From: Chloroflexota bacterium | Lineage (GTDB): Bacteria > Chloroflexota > UBA6077 > CF-72 | DNA length: 45,945 bases | Reading direction: 5' to 3' | NCBI GenBank assembly: GCA_019247515.1 | Contig: JAFAOS010000301.1 | Location: 1 to 45,945 of the forward strand | Shown here: positions 1-7,807 of the stretch, piece by piece | Numbering within the stretch: the stretch's first letter is position 1 | How the letters are laid out: each line of letters starts with the position of its first letter | Notes under the pieces: model-generated | Told to the model about the DNA's origin: nothing | The model's input: only the letters and a program-made list of their open reading frames with translations | Database searches by the model: none | Translations under genes and position numbers: made by a program

Positions 1-342
1 GATGTTGCGCCAGAAGTTGGGTCCGGAGGCCTGCCCGGGAAACAGGACCTCGGCGTCGATACCGTCCTGGTCCTGCTCCTCGAGTCGCTGCTGGCCGGTG
101 CCGGTACCGGGCGTCGTCTCGTAGTTCTGGCCGAACGGCTTCCAGACCTCGCGCCCCTTGCCGCCGTACAGGTCGAACGGCACCTGGCGCAACGGCTGGC
201 CTTCGATGAGCCAGGCGTCGCTGCCGTCGGGCAGGCGGACAACGCGCGGGGCCTGGTCGCGGTAGTGGGCGGGGAGGCGGTCGCGCCACCACCTGGCGTC
301 GATCTCGAGATGCGAGTCCGCGGAGATCAACTCATACTTCAT
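1..342 (-). CDS. Amidohydrolase family protein, N-terminal part (truncated by window edge)
   Basis: Only the first 114 codons lie in the window. The protein starts MKYELISADSHLEID, the usual opening of amidohydrolase-2 family metal hydrolases, in which the Asp-Ser-His of the first strand contributes to the metal site. The ATG is preceded by a complete AAGGAGGT Shine-Dalgarno sequence (353-360 on the complement), the strongest in the window. It lies 21 bp downstream of the MetE-like gene on the same strand, so the two are probably one operon. Family members hydrolyse or decarboxylate cyclic and aromatic substrates; the substrate here cannot be told from this fragment. Confidence 0.8.
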   Translation of the reverse strand, partial: MKYELISADSHLEIDARWWRDRLPAHYRDQAPRVVRLPDGSDAWLIEGQPLRQVPFDLYGGKGREVWKPFGQNYETTPGTGTGQQRLEEQDQDGIDAEVLFPGQASGPNFWRNI

Positions 343-363
343 GGATAGTTTTACCTCCTTGAT

Positions 364-1506
364 CTACCCCCACAATTCTCGAGTGGCAAGCCGCGCGCCT
401 TCCACCCCCGCCTTCAGCTTGGCCCAACAGATCAGCGGGTCGCCGACGCGGCTGCCCAGGCCGCAGTCTGAGCCGGCGATCACGTTTTCGCGCCCCACCA
501 CGTTGGCGTAACGCGCCAGCCGTTGCGCAATCAGCCGCGGATGCTCGACGTGGTCGGTGCAGTGCGCCATCACGCCGGGAATGAGCACTTTACCGTCCGG
601 CAACTTGACGTCTCTCCAGACCTCCCACTCCCATTCGTGGCGTGGATTGGCCGCCTCGATCGAGTACGCGCCAGCGTTGATGCTGAGCACGATGTCGACG
701 AACTCGCTGAGCGGCAGGTCGTTGGTGTGCGGGCCTTTGCCGCTGCCCCAGCACATGTGCAACACAATGCGGTCCTCGGGCAAGCCGCGCAAGGCATGGT
801 TGAGCACCTCGGTGCGCAACGTGGCGCGTTTCCGATATTCAGCCAGGTCCACGTGTGGATCGACCTGCCAGCCATCGGCGAGGTCCGGATCGTCCACCTG
901 CAGCACGAACCCGGATTCGACGATCGCCCGATATTCCTCGTGCATGGCGTCGCCGATTGCGTACAGGAATGCTTCTTCGCTGGGGTAATACGTATTGCGC
1001 AGCCAGTGCTCGATGGAGCCCGGCGCCACGGCGGGCAGATACGCTTGCTCGACCTGCTGGCCCTGGATCGCCGCGCGCAAGTTGGCGATATCCGTCCGGA
1101 CCAGAGACTGACCGGTGTACGTGAGCGGCGCGACGCACTGGTGGATGTGGCGGTTGCCGCCGAGCCGCCTGCTTTCGTGATACTCCGGAAAGTCGAGACG
1201 GTCGCGGCCGGTGATGGGCGAGTAATAGATCTCGGGGGTCGGCTCGAGACCACCCAGGCGGGTGGTGACGTAGTCGCTGAAGGTGGTTTTGCTCTGTTCG
1301 CCATCGTTGATGCTGTCGATACCAATCTCGACCTGGCGGCGCACCACCTCGGCCACCGCCGCAGGTAACCGCCGCGCCAGCTCATCCGAGTTGTAGTCCC
1401 CGCCGCTGCCGCGGGCGCGCACCAGGGTGCGGAGATCGTCCGGTCGCGGCAACGTTCCCTGGTGGGTGACGCGGATTCGGCCATCGCTCCTGATCATTGT
1501 GATCAT
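364..1506 (-). CDS. MetE-family (cobalamin-independent methionine synthase C-terminal domain-like) zinc protein
   Basis: A 380-residue single-domain protein related to the catalytic C-terminal half of MetE. Zinc-ligand motifs are visible: His-x-Cys in LHMCWGSG, a Glu in the following SIEAANPRHEWE segment, and a Cys in GSDCGLGS near the C-terminus. The N-terminal folate-binding half of MetE is absent. Family knowledge: stand-alone proteins of this length include folate-independent methionine synthases and epoxyalkane:coenzyme M transferase-type thiol alkyltransferases. Pairing with an amidohydrolase and distance from the methionine operon favour a catabolic thiol-transfer role over methionine synthesis (inference). 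The ATG at 1506 has GAGGA seven bases upstream. The gene is divergent from the solute-binding protein at 1522, with only 15 bp between the starts. Confidence 0.75.
   Translation of the reverse strand: MITMIRSDGRIRVTHQGTLPRPDDLRTLVRARGSGGDYNSDELARRLPAAVAEVVRRQVEIGIDSINDGEQSKTTFSDYVTTRLGGLEPTPEIYYSPITGRDRLDFPEYHESRRLGGNRHIHQCVAPLTYTGQSLVRTDIANLRAAIQGQQVEQAYLPAVAPGSIEHWLRNTYYPSEEAFLYAIGDAMHEEYRAIVESGFVLQVDDPDLADGWQVDPHVDLAEYRKRATLRTEVLNHALRGLPEDRIVLHMCWGSGKGPHTNDLPLSEFVDIVLSINAGAYSIEAANPRHEWEWEVWRDVKLPDGKVLIPGVMAHCTDHVEHPRLIAQRLARYANVVGRENVIAGSDCGLGSRVGDPLICWAKLKAGVEGARLATRELWG
1491..1505. promoter_or_regulatory. TGATCA-N3-TGATCA repeat in the divergent start region
   Basis: The sequence TGATCATTGTGATCA contains two self-complementary TGATCA boxes three bases apart. 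It covers codons 1-5 of the MetE-like gene and sits at about -17 to -31 from the GTG of the divergent lipoprotein, where a -35 box or operator would be expected. The operator role is inferred from position only. Confidence 0.3.
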
Positions 1507-1508
1507 CG

Positions 1509-1514
1509 TATAAT
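1509..1514 (+). promoter_or_regulatory. -10 box TATAAT for a probably leaderless transcript
   Basis: A perfect TATAAT ends seven bases before the GTG start at 1522. With usual -10 to +1 spacing, transcription would begin at or next to the start codon. No Shine-Dalgarno sequence and no good -35 box are visible. Confidence 0.55.
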
Positions 1515-1521
1515 CCTCGCC

Positions 1522-3273
1522 GTGGCCAGCCGTCGACAGTTCGTGGGGATTTTGACAGGCGCGAGCGTCGCGGGTTTGATCGCGGCGTGTACACCCAGCA
1601 CACCGGCCCCGCCAACCGCGGGCACGAACGCCCAGCCAGTGGCAACCTCAGCGTCGGGCGGAGCGACACCCGCCGCCGCGGCCGGGGGGACGCCAGCCGC
1701 CAGGAACAGCGCGCTGCCGAGCTACATCCCGCTCAGCGGCGGACCCAAGCCCGACTATCACAGCCCCGATTCACGCGTCAGCGACGGCTTCGACAATTAC
1801 CCGAAGCCCTACCAGTCGTGGACGAAGGCGCCACCGGGTACGGGCAGCAACGTCAACGTCTACGCGATCGCCTATTACCCGCCGCCAACACCCTACGATC
1901 AAAATCCGACCTGGCATGAGGTGAACAAACAGCTCAACGCCAACGTGCAGATGACGATCTTCGCGGGCTCTGATAATGCCGTCAAATTCCCGACGATCAT
2001 GGCCAGCAGCGACTTGCCTGACATCATGCACATCTTCCTCGGGATTACCAACGCTCCTCCAGGTGTGACCGAGTTCATCAAAGCCCAGTGTCAGGACCTG
2101 ACACCCTATCTCGGCGGTGACGCGATCAAGGACTACCCCAATCTGGCGGCGATTCCCACGTACGCGTGGCAGAACTCGCTCTCGGTCATCGACGGCAAGC
2201 TCTACCAGTGGCCGATCCACCGCTACCTACCGGGCGCGGCGCCCAATGGCGGCTACTTCTTCAAGAACGACGAGGTCTACGACGCCAGCATCGGCCAGGA
2301 TTACGTGCCCAAAGACGCCGACGACCTGAAGCGGATATTCAAGCAGCTGAATTCACCCCAGACCGGTGTGTGGGCGATCGGCAACGTGGCCTCCATCAAC
2401 TACGGGCTGCCGGGCTACCTGGAGATGTTTGGCGCGCCGCTGGTGTGGAGCCTGGACACCGGCTCGGGCAAGCTCACCCGCTCGTTCGAGACGGAGGAGT
2501 ACAAGGCGGCCGTCGGCTTTTTGCGCGACATCTGGGCGGCGGGCTACATCTGGGCGGACGCGCCGGGGTCCACCGACTCGCGCAGCAACCTGGTGGCCGG
2601 CAAGTTCATCATGTCGGTCGAGGGCTTCGGGAATTCCTGGAACGACTTCTGGCGGCGGGGTTTGACTCTGGTCAACCCGCCCAAGCACTTCAAGCCGCTC
2701 GATCCGTTCCGCGCCACCGCCGGCGATAAGCCGGTCAGCTATCTCACGCCCGGCGGCTACTCGTCTTCCAATGTGATGAAGAAGGCCGCGCCGGACCGCG
2801 TGAAGGAGCTGCTGCGCATCATGGACTGGCTGGCAGCGCCGTTCGGCAGCAGCGAAGACATGCTGCTGCACTACGGCATCGAGAATCAGGATTACAACCT
2901 GGACCCCAAAGGCAATCCGATCCCGACACAGAGCGGGCTGATGAACGCCGGCTACGTGCCATGGCAATACCTGTCGCAACGTCCGTACGCGCAATACCAG
3001 CCGGACCTGCCCGATTACGCCAGGATCAGCTTCGACGTGGAGCAGAAGCTGGTCAACGTCGGCATTCTGGACCCGACGCTCCAGTATTACTCCAAGACGC
3101 AGTATTCCGTGCAGGGCATCCAGGCGCAGCAGACGTTCTCAGACGGCATCAACGACATCATTCTCGGCCGGCGGCCGATGACGGATTTCGACGGCCTGGT
3201 GCAAACGTGGAAGTCCAGCGCGGGGGATCAGATCCGCGGCGAGTACATGCAAAGCATCGCCGCGGGGGCGTAA
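1522..3273 (+). CDS. Extracellular solute-binding lipoprotein (family 1, Tat-type signal)
   Basis: About 583 residues. It begins MASRRQFVGILTG with a twin-arginine-like SRRQF motif and a lipobox LIAAC (Cys23), then an Ala/Pro/Thr-rich linker of about 40 residues, then a large mixed domain resembling sugar or oligosaccharide ABC-transporter binding proteins. The GTG at 1522 is chosen over the upstream in-frame start at 1462 because it places the signal at the N-terminus and follows a TATAAT box by seven bases. No permease or ATPase genes adjoin it, so it either serves a transporter encoded elsewhere or is an orphan receptor. It runs convergently toward the DUF1501 gene across a repeat-filled gap. 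Confidence 0.8.
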   Translation: MASRRQFVGILTGASVAGLIAACTPSTPAPPTAGTNAQPVATSASGGATPAAAAGGTPAARNSALPSYIPLSGGPKPDYHSPDSRVSDGFDNYPKPYQSWTKAPPGTGSNVNVYAIAYYPPPTPYDQNPTWHEVNKQLNANVQMTIFAGSDNAVKFPTIMASSDLPDIMHIFLGITNAPPGVTEFIKAQCQDLTPYLGGDAIKDYPNLAAIPTYAWQNSLSVIDGKLYQWPIHRYLPGAAPNGGYFFKNDEVYDASIGQDYVPKDADDLKRIFKQLNSPQTGVWAIGNVASINYGLPGYLEMFGAPLVWSLDTGSGKLTRSFETEEYKAAVGFLRDIWAAGYIWADAPGSTDSRSNLVAGKFIMSVEGFGNSWNDFWRRGLTLVNPPKHFKPLDPFRATAGDKPVSYLTPGGYSSSNVMKKAAPDRVKELLRIMDWLAAPFGSSEDMLLHYGIENQDYNLDPKGNPIPTQSGLMNAGYVPWQYLSQRPYAQYQPDLPDYARISFDVEQKLVNVGILDPTLQYYSKTQYSVQGIQAQQTFSDGINDIILGRRPMTDFDGLVQTWKSSAGDQIRGEYMQSIAAGA

Positions 3274-3279
3274 CACCAC

Positions 3280-3719
3280 TTTCCCCAGAGGGGACCCCAA
3301 CGGAAGTTTCCCCAGAGGGGACCCAACGGAAGTTTCCCCAGAGGGAACCCAACGGGAGTTTCCCCAGAGGGGAGCCAACGGGAGTTTCCCCTGAGGGGAC
3401 CCAACGGGAGTTTCCCCAGAGGGAACCCAACGGGAGTTTCCTCAGAGGGGAGCCAACGGGAGTTCCCCCAGAGGGGAGCCAACGGGAGTTTCCTCAGAGG
3501 GGAGCCAACGGGAGTTCCCTCAGAGGGGAGCCAACGGAAGTTCCCCAGAGGGAACCCACCTGGAGTTTCACCAGAGGGTTCCATTGGGAGTTTCGCCAGA
3601 GGGGGACCCAACGGGAGTTTCCCGAGGGGGGACCCAACGGGAGTTTCCCAGAAGGACCCATTGGGAGTTTCCCCCAGAGGGGACGCCACTGGAATTTCCC
3701 GGAGAGGACCCATGGGAGT
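3280..3719. repeat. Tandem array of about 17 imperfect 26-bp units
   Basis: Units follow the consensus TTTCCCCAGAGGGGACCCAA then CGGGAG, with occasional 24-27 bp variants. Each carries two small palindromes, CCCC-AGA-GGGG and CCC-AAC-GGG. Copies are most regular at the left and decay to the right. The array lies between two convergent genes, directly after the stop codon at 3273. Because 26 is not a multiple of three and the unit has no stop in any phase, long open frames run through it on both strands; these are probably not genes. There are no unique spacers, so it is not a CRISPR array. An 18-base match to the unit recurs at 25727-25744. Confidence 0.9.
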
Positions 3720-3794
3720 TCGCCGAATGCATTCCACGGGGTCCCAACCGTCAGCGGTTATGAACCACTTCCCTCTTCGCCCGCTACGGAACCG

Positions 3795-3900
3795 CCTCTC
3801 CCTCTGGGAGAGGCCGCGCGCAGCGCGGGTGAGGGATACCTATCACGCCCGTAGATAGCCCTCACCCTTGATAAAGCCTCTCCCAGGGGGAGAGGGAGCG
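3795..3900. repeat. Dispersed palindromic intergenic element, copy A
   Basis: About 106 bp. The left arm contains CCTCTCCCTCTGGGAGAGG, then a CGCGCGCAGCGCG block and GGGTGAGGG; the right arm holds CCCTCACCC and CTCTCCCAGGGGGAGAGGG. The two ends are inverted copies of one another and can fold into a long hairpin. The element ends exactly against the DUF1501 stop codon at 3901 and lies between convergent genes, so it may act as a bidirectional terminator. Other copies are at 16225, 21824 (half) and 44504. The rest of the 3274-3900 gap (3720-3794) holds nothing I recognise. Confidence 0.85.
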
Positions 3901-5196
3901 TTAGCTGGGTCCCACACGTGGCAACGCATACGGTGGCCGGATCACTTTGACGGGATCGTAACTCCCTGCCAGCACGGGGGTGGGATCCACGCCCATGTGA
4001 TCTTGCAGGACCGCGGCGTAGACATTCCGAAAGTCTGTTGAGAACTTCAGGTCGCCGTTGTCGTCCAGGTCCTCCAGGCGGGGATACGTGCTGTACAGGC
4101 CTGGCACCACTCGCGTGCCAATGACGAACATCGGCTCAGCGGTGCCATGGTCCGTCCCGTTGGAGCCATTCTGTGCCACGCGGCGCCCGAACTCGGAGAA
4201 CGTCATCATGACCACGTTGTCCTGTTTGTTCATGGCCGCCAGGTCTTGCTGGAACGCGGCGAGCGCCTCTCCCAGTTGGCCGAGCAGATTCGCCTGTTGA
4301 TTGAACTGCACGGCGTGCGTATCGAAGCCACCGAGCTGGACGGAGAAGACGCGCGTCCCCAGGTCGCCGGCGATGATCTGGGCCACCATCTGGAGCTGCG
4401 CGGCGAGCGGATTACCCGTTGGATATTGCACGGGCGAGTGGTAGCCGCCGGCCGCCTGCGCCAGCTGATCGGCGCCGTCGAGAGCCTTCAGCGCGGTCTG
4501 CCGCATGAGCGCCTCGTGCGCCGGCCAGTTGCCTGCCTGCTGATAGATGTTGCGCAGCGTCTGAATCTGAATCTGGCGGCTGTTGCGATCGCCGCTTTCG
4601 GTTTGCAGTGAAAAACCACCAATACTGGCGACCGCGGGAACCAGGGTATGCTCCGCGTAGAACATCGAATTGAGCTGATCGCCGGCGCTGACGGCCGGCA
4701 GAGGCTGCGTCTGTCCGCATTGACACGCGTCCATGTAGCGGCCCAGCCAACCGGTGCGTTCGATGATGTCCGGTCGCGCGGTATGCCAGATGTCCATGCT
4801 GCGAAAATGAGAGCGATTTGGATTCGGGTACCCGACACCCTGGACCGCGGCTACCAGGCCCTCGTCGTAGAGTGACTTGAGTCCCGTCAGCCTGGGGTGC
4901 AGCCCCACCGAGTCCGTCAGCGCCAGCACGTCGGTAGTGGGAATCGCCAGCGAGGATCGGAACTGGTAATAGCCCGGGTCGCCGAACGGAATCAACGTGT
5001 TCAGCCCGTCGTTGCCGCCGGTCAGCTGGACCGCGACGAGGATGTTGTTGGCCTTCGTCGGATCGGGCGGCGCGGCGTCCTGGGCGAGCTGCCCGTTGAG
5101 CGCCATGGCCGTGCGCGTAATGAAGGACGGCGCCGTCAGACCAGCAGCAACCAGCACGGCGCCGCGGTTGAGGAACTGTCTGCGCGTGAATGCCAT
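3901..5196 (-). CDS. DUF1501 secreted protein (Tat substrate)
   Basis: A 431-residue protein starting MAFTRRQFLNRGAVLVAAG, a twin-arginine signal with a hydrophobic core to about residue 32. The body matches the DUF1501 family, distant relatives of the alkaline phosphatase/sulfatase fold; typical blocks are VQLTGGNDGLNTL near residue 55, GGFDTHAVQ and SEFGRRVAQNGSNGTDHG. Family function is not established. A GGAGGA Shine-Dalgarno lies seven bases before the ATG. It follows the DUF1800 gene after 19 bp, the usual partner arrangement, so the two products probably act together outside the membrane. Confidence 0.88.
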   Translation of the reverse strand: MAFTRRQFLNRGAVLVAAGLTAPSFITRTAMALNGQLAQDAAPPDPTKANNILVAVQLTGGNDGLNTLIPFGDPGYYQFRSSLAIPTTDVLALTDSVGLHPRLTGLKSLYDEGLVAAVQGVGYPNPNRSHFRSMDIWHTARPDIIERTGWLGRYMDACQCGQTQPLPAVSAGDQLNSMFYAEHTLVPAVASIGGFSLQTESGDRNSRQIQIQTLRNIYQQAGNWPAHEALMRQTALKALDGADQLAQAAGGYHSPVQYPTGNPLAAQLQMVAQIIAGDLGTRVFSVQLGGFDTHAVQFNQQANLLGQLGEALAAFQQDLAAMNKQDNVVMMTFSEFGRRVAQNGSNGTDHGTAEPMFVIGTRVVPGLYSTYPRLEDLDDNGDLKFSTDFRNVYAAVLQDHMGVDPTPVLAGSYDPVKVIRPPYALPRVGPS

Positions 5197-5215
5197 CTCG
5201 ATGTCCTCCGTCGCG

Positions 5216-6520
5216 CTACGCGAGCTGGTGGTTGGGCAGCGTCATCACCAGGTGCAGCATGCCCCGCACGTTCTGTTCGTTGAGCGGATCGCCCCCGTTG
5301 AGCAGGGCGATCAGCGACTGACGGGCTTCCGGCGTCACAGCGCCGTCGACGAGCAGGTTGAGGTAATAGTCGACGACGTCCGGCGCGGCTTGCAGGCCGT
5401 GGCTCTGGAGCTGCGAAGCGACGTCGACGAAGTATGGCTGGTCCGCGCCACGCAGCGTCGCCAGGCGGTCACCGAAATTGAAGCGCTCGAGCAACGTGGT
5501 GGCACTGATCCAGTTGTCGCCGCCCTTCCAGCCGCTGACATCCGGCGGATTCAGCAGGTCCTGACCCATGCGCCGCGTGGCCTGCGGGAGATCGGGGCCG
5601 ATGTTCTGGACATTCAGCGCTTTCAGCGCCCCGATCACCAGGTCCACAGGCTGCTTCACGTTGCCCCGGAAGGCGGCGTCTGACAGGAACTCCGGGCCGG
5701 TGAAGATGTCACGCATGACGGCTTTGATGTCGAAGCCGCTGTTGGTGTACGTCCCTGCCAGGCGATCGATCGTGGACGAATCCGGAGCGTCGTAGACGAA
5801 GAAACGGAACAGTTTGGTGGTCAAAAAGCGGGCGGTGGCGGGATGGCGGACCAGCGTGGCCAGAATGTCGTCGGCATTCCAGTTCTGGGTGACACCCATG
5901 AAAGTCTTGTCGGCGTCGTCGTGCTGGGCTGGATTGAACGTGAATTCGCCCTGGCGGTTGGCGGTGTAGCCCGTGAATGCCCGCGCGGCTTCTTTGACGT
6001 CGGTATCGGTGTAATTGCCGATGCCGACGGTGAACAACTCCATGACTTCCCGCGCGTAGTTTTCGTTGGGGCTGCCCTTGCGGTTCTGGTTGTTGTCCAG
6101 CCAGATGAGCATGGCTGGATCGCGCGTTACCAGTTGCAGCAGCGTCTCGAAGTTCCCGAGGGCGTTTTCGCGGAAGAGCTGGATCTGGTTGAGCATGGTG
6201 CCGGCGCCGCGGACTTTACTGGTGGCGGTGGCGAAGTGGGTGTGCCAGAACAGGACCATCTTTTCCTGGAGTGGGCGCTGCGTGTACAGCATGCGCGTCA
6301 TCCAGCTGAGACGGGCCAGCTCCGCGTTGCGCTGGTCGACGGGTATCGCGGCGACCTGCTGCTCGACGGCCGAATCGTCGACCTGGTCATAGTTGAGCAA
6401 GCGCTCAAGCGCTTGTGCGTAGCCCAGGCTTGCGTACAGGTTGAGCTCGGCTTCGGTGGAGCCGAAGCCGGCACGACGGAGAAGATGGGCGACGCGCAAA
6501 CGTTCCGTTTCGAACGCCAT
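5216..6520 (-). CDS. DUF1800 family protein
   Basis: 434 residues, beginning with the family's typical RVAHLLRRAGFGSTEAEL block, followed by the HTHFATATSKV, NENYAREVMELFTVGIGNYTD and EAARAFTGY segments that mark DUF1800. No signal peptide is evident, unlike its DUF1501 partner. A GGGAGG Shine-Dalgarno precedes the ATG at 6520. DUF1800 and DUF1501 are very often adjacent; joint export or cell-surface function has been suggested, but no biochemical role is known. The gene is divergent from the acyl-CoA dehydrogenase across about 80 bp. Confidence 0.88.
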   Translation of the reverse strand: MAFETERLRVAHLLRRAGFGSTEAELNLYASLGYAQALERLLNYDQVDDSAVEQQVAAIPVDQRNAELARLSWMTRMLYTQRPLQEKMVLFWHTHFATATSKVRGAGTMLNQIQLFRENALGNFETLLQLVTRDPAMLIWLDNNQNRKGSPNENYAREVMELFTVGIGNYTDTDVKEAARAFTGYTANRQGEFTFNPAQHDDADKTFMGVTQNWNADDILATLVRHPATARFLTTKLFRFFVYDAPDSSTIDRLAGTYTNSGFDIKAVMRDIFTGPEFLSDAAFRGNVKQPVDLVIGALKALNVQNIGPDLPQATRRMGQDLLNPPDVSGWKGGDNWISATTLLERFNFGDRLATLRGADQPYFVDVASQLQSHGLQAAPDVVDYYLNLLVDGAVTPEARQSLIALLNGGDPLNEQNVRGMLHLVMTLPNHQLA

Positions 6521-6602
6521 GACTCCCTCCCGCGCCTACGCTACCGCACCCACGGACAGCACGCCATTAAAGGTGTGTGAGGGTTGGCGCGCCCCGCGTA
6601 CC

Positions 6603-7775
6603 ATGGGCAGCGCTGTGAACCTCACCGAGGATCAACTCGCCATCAAGGCGATGGTCGCCAACTTCGCCAAACGTGAGCTCGCCGACGCGGCGTTCAAGCC
6701 GGAAACCGACGAGCAGTACACCGCGCGCCTGAAAAGACTCGCGCGACAGGGACTTCTGGGCATGACCGCGCCGGTCGAGCACGGCGGTGGTGGACTGTCG
6801 TACTTCGATGCGTTGCTGGCGGTCGAAGAGATGGCCAGGTGGGACCCGCGCAGCGCGCACGAGATGCACACCAACGGGACGGGCACCGCCAGTCACCTGT
6901 GGGTACTCGGCACGTCGGAGCAGCAGGAGCGCTGGCTGCGACCGATCTGCGAAGGACGAATGCGCTGCGCGATTGCCATGACCGAGCCAGAAGCCGGCTC
7001 CGCTGCCACGGAGATGACCACCACCGCCACCCTGGCCGAGGACGGCGACAGCTATTGCCTGAACGGCGGCAAGATCTTCATCAGCGGCGGCAAGCACGCC
7101 GACATCTTTGTCACTTACGCGCGTTTCGGATCGCCGCCATTTGCCGACGGTGGTCGAAGCATCGGCGCGCTGATCGTGGAAAGGGACACGCCGGGATTTT
7201 CGATCCTACGCAACGACCACAACATGGCCGACGAGGACCAGGCCCAGCTGCTCTTCGACAACTGCGTGGTGCCGAAATTCAACGTGCTGGTGGACGGCAA
7301 CGCCTTTGGACGGCTCATTCGCATCTACAACCGCAATCGGCTCTCGGGCGTCGCCCAGGCGCTGGGCATGGCAGCGGCCTCCTACGAAGATGCGCTACGC
7401 CACATGCAGACGCGCCGCCAGTTCGGCCGAGAGCTGGCCGACTTCCAGGGCCTGCAGTGGATGCTCGCGGACATGGCAATTCAGCTGAACGCGTGTCGCG
7501 CGACGCTGTATCAGGCGTGCCAGACGGGGCCGGATGGCGAGCTGGACCCGCTGCAGGTGTCGATGGCCAAGGTGTTCGTGGCCGAGACGTGCGTGCGGGT
7601 GTGCGACATGGCGATCCAGCTGTTCGGCGGTTACGGCTACATGGCCGAGTCGCCCGTGAACCAGCGCTACCGCCGCGTGCGCGGGACGGCGATCTACGGC
7701 GGCACGATGCAGATCCACCGCAACATGGTCGCCGCGCGTGTCCTCGGCCGGCGCAACGACCAGCGCCGCCGCTAG
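6603..7775 (+). CDS. Acyl-CoA dehydrogenase-like flavoprotein lacking the usual catalytic glutamates
   Basis: About 390 residues with the acyl-CoA dehydrogenase layout: N-terminal helical domain, FAD-contacting IAMTEPEAGSAATEM near residue 124, GGKIFISGG, the RRQFGRELADFQ helix, and a C-terminal YGYMAESPVNQRYRRVR block. The motif that normally carries the catalytic base (IYEGT in medium-chain enzymes) reads IYGGT here (Gly366). The alternative position used by isovaleryl- and long-chain enzymes appears to be Asn245, judged by eye. Dehydrogenation may thus use another residue, or the reaction differs. ATG 6603 is listed; GTG 6615 is an alternative, 10 bases after a TACCAT box. No obvious Shine-Dalgarno is present. 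The gene is convergent with the SDR gene. Confidence 0.85.
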   Translation: MGSAVNLTEDQLAIKAMVANFAKRELADAAFKPETDEQYTARLKRLARQGLLGMTAPVEHGGGGLSYFDALLAVEEMARWDPRSAHEMHTNGTGTASHLWVLGTSEQQERWLRPICEGRMRCAIAMTEPEAGSAATEMTTTATLAEDGDSYCLNGGKIFISGGKHADIFVTYARFGSPPFADGGRSIGALIVERDTPGFSILRNDHNMADEDQAQLLFDNCVVPKFNVLVDGNAFGRLIRIYNRNRLSGVAQALGMAAASYEDALRHMQTRRQFGRELADFQGLQWMLADMAIQLNACRATLYQACQTGPDGELDPLQVSMAKVFVAETCVRVCDMAIQLFGGYGYMAESPVNQRYRRVRGTAIYGGTMQIHRNMVAARVLGRRNDQRRR

Positions 7776-7784
7776 TCCAGAAGA

Positions 7785-7799
7785 CACCCCTCGCGGGTG
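7785..7799. terminator. Short hairpin between convergent genes
   Basis: CACCC and GGGTG arms (5 bp) flank a CTCGC loop in the 32-bp gap between the acyl-CoA dehydrogenase and SDR stop codons. There is no T tract, so it is a weak bidirectional terminator candidate. Confidence 0.25.
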
Positions 7800-7807
7800 G
7801 AACCCGG

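Noticed and set aside
3280..3719. CRISPR array
   Set aside because: Units are head-to-tail without unique spacers and no cas genes are present.
3139..3854. Long open frames through the 26-bp array on both strands
   Set aside because: They arise because the unit lacks stops in every phase; their products are artificial PLGKLPLG- or SPEGTQ-type repeats with no start signal, lying between convergent genes.
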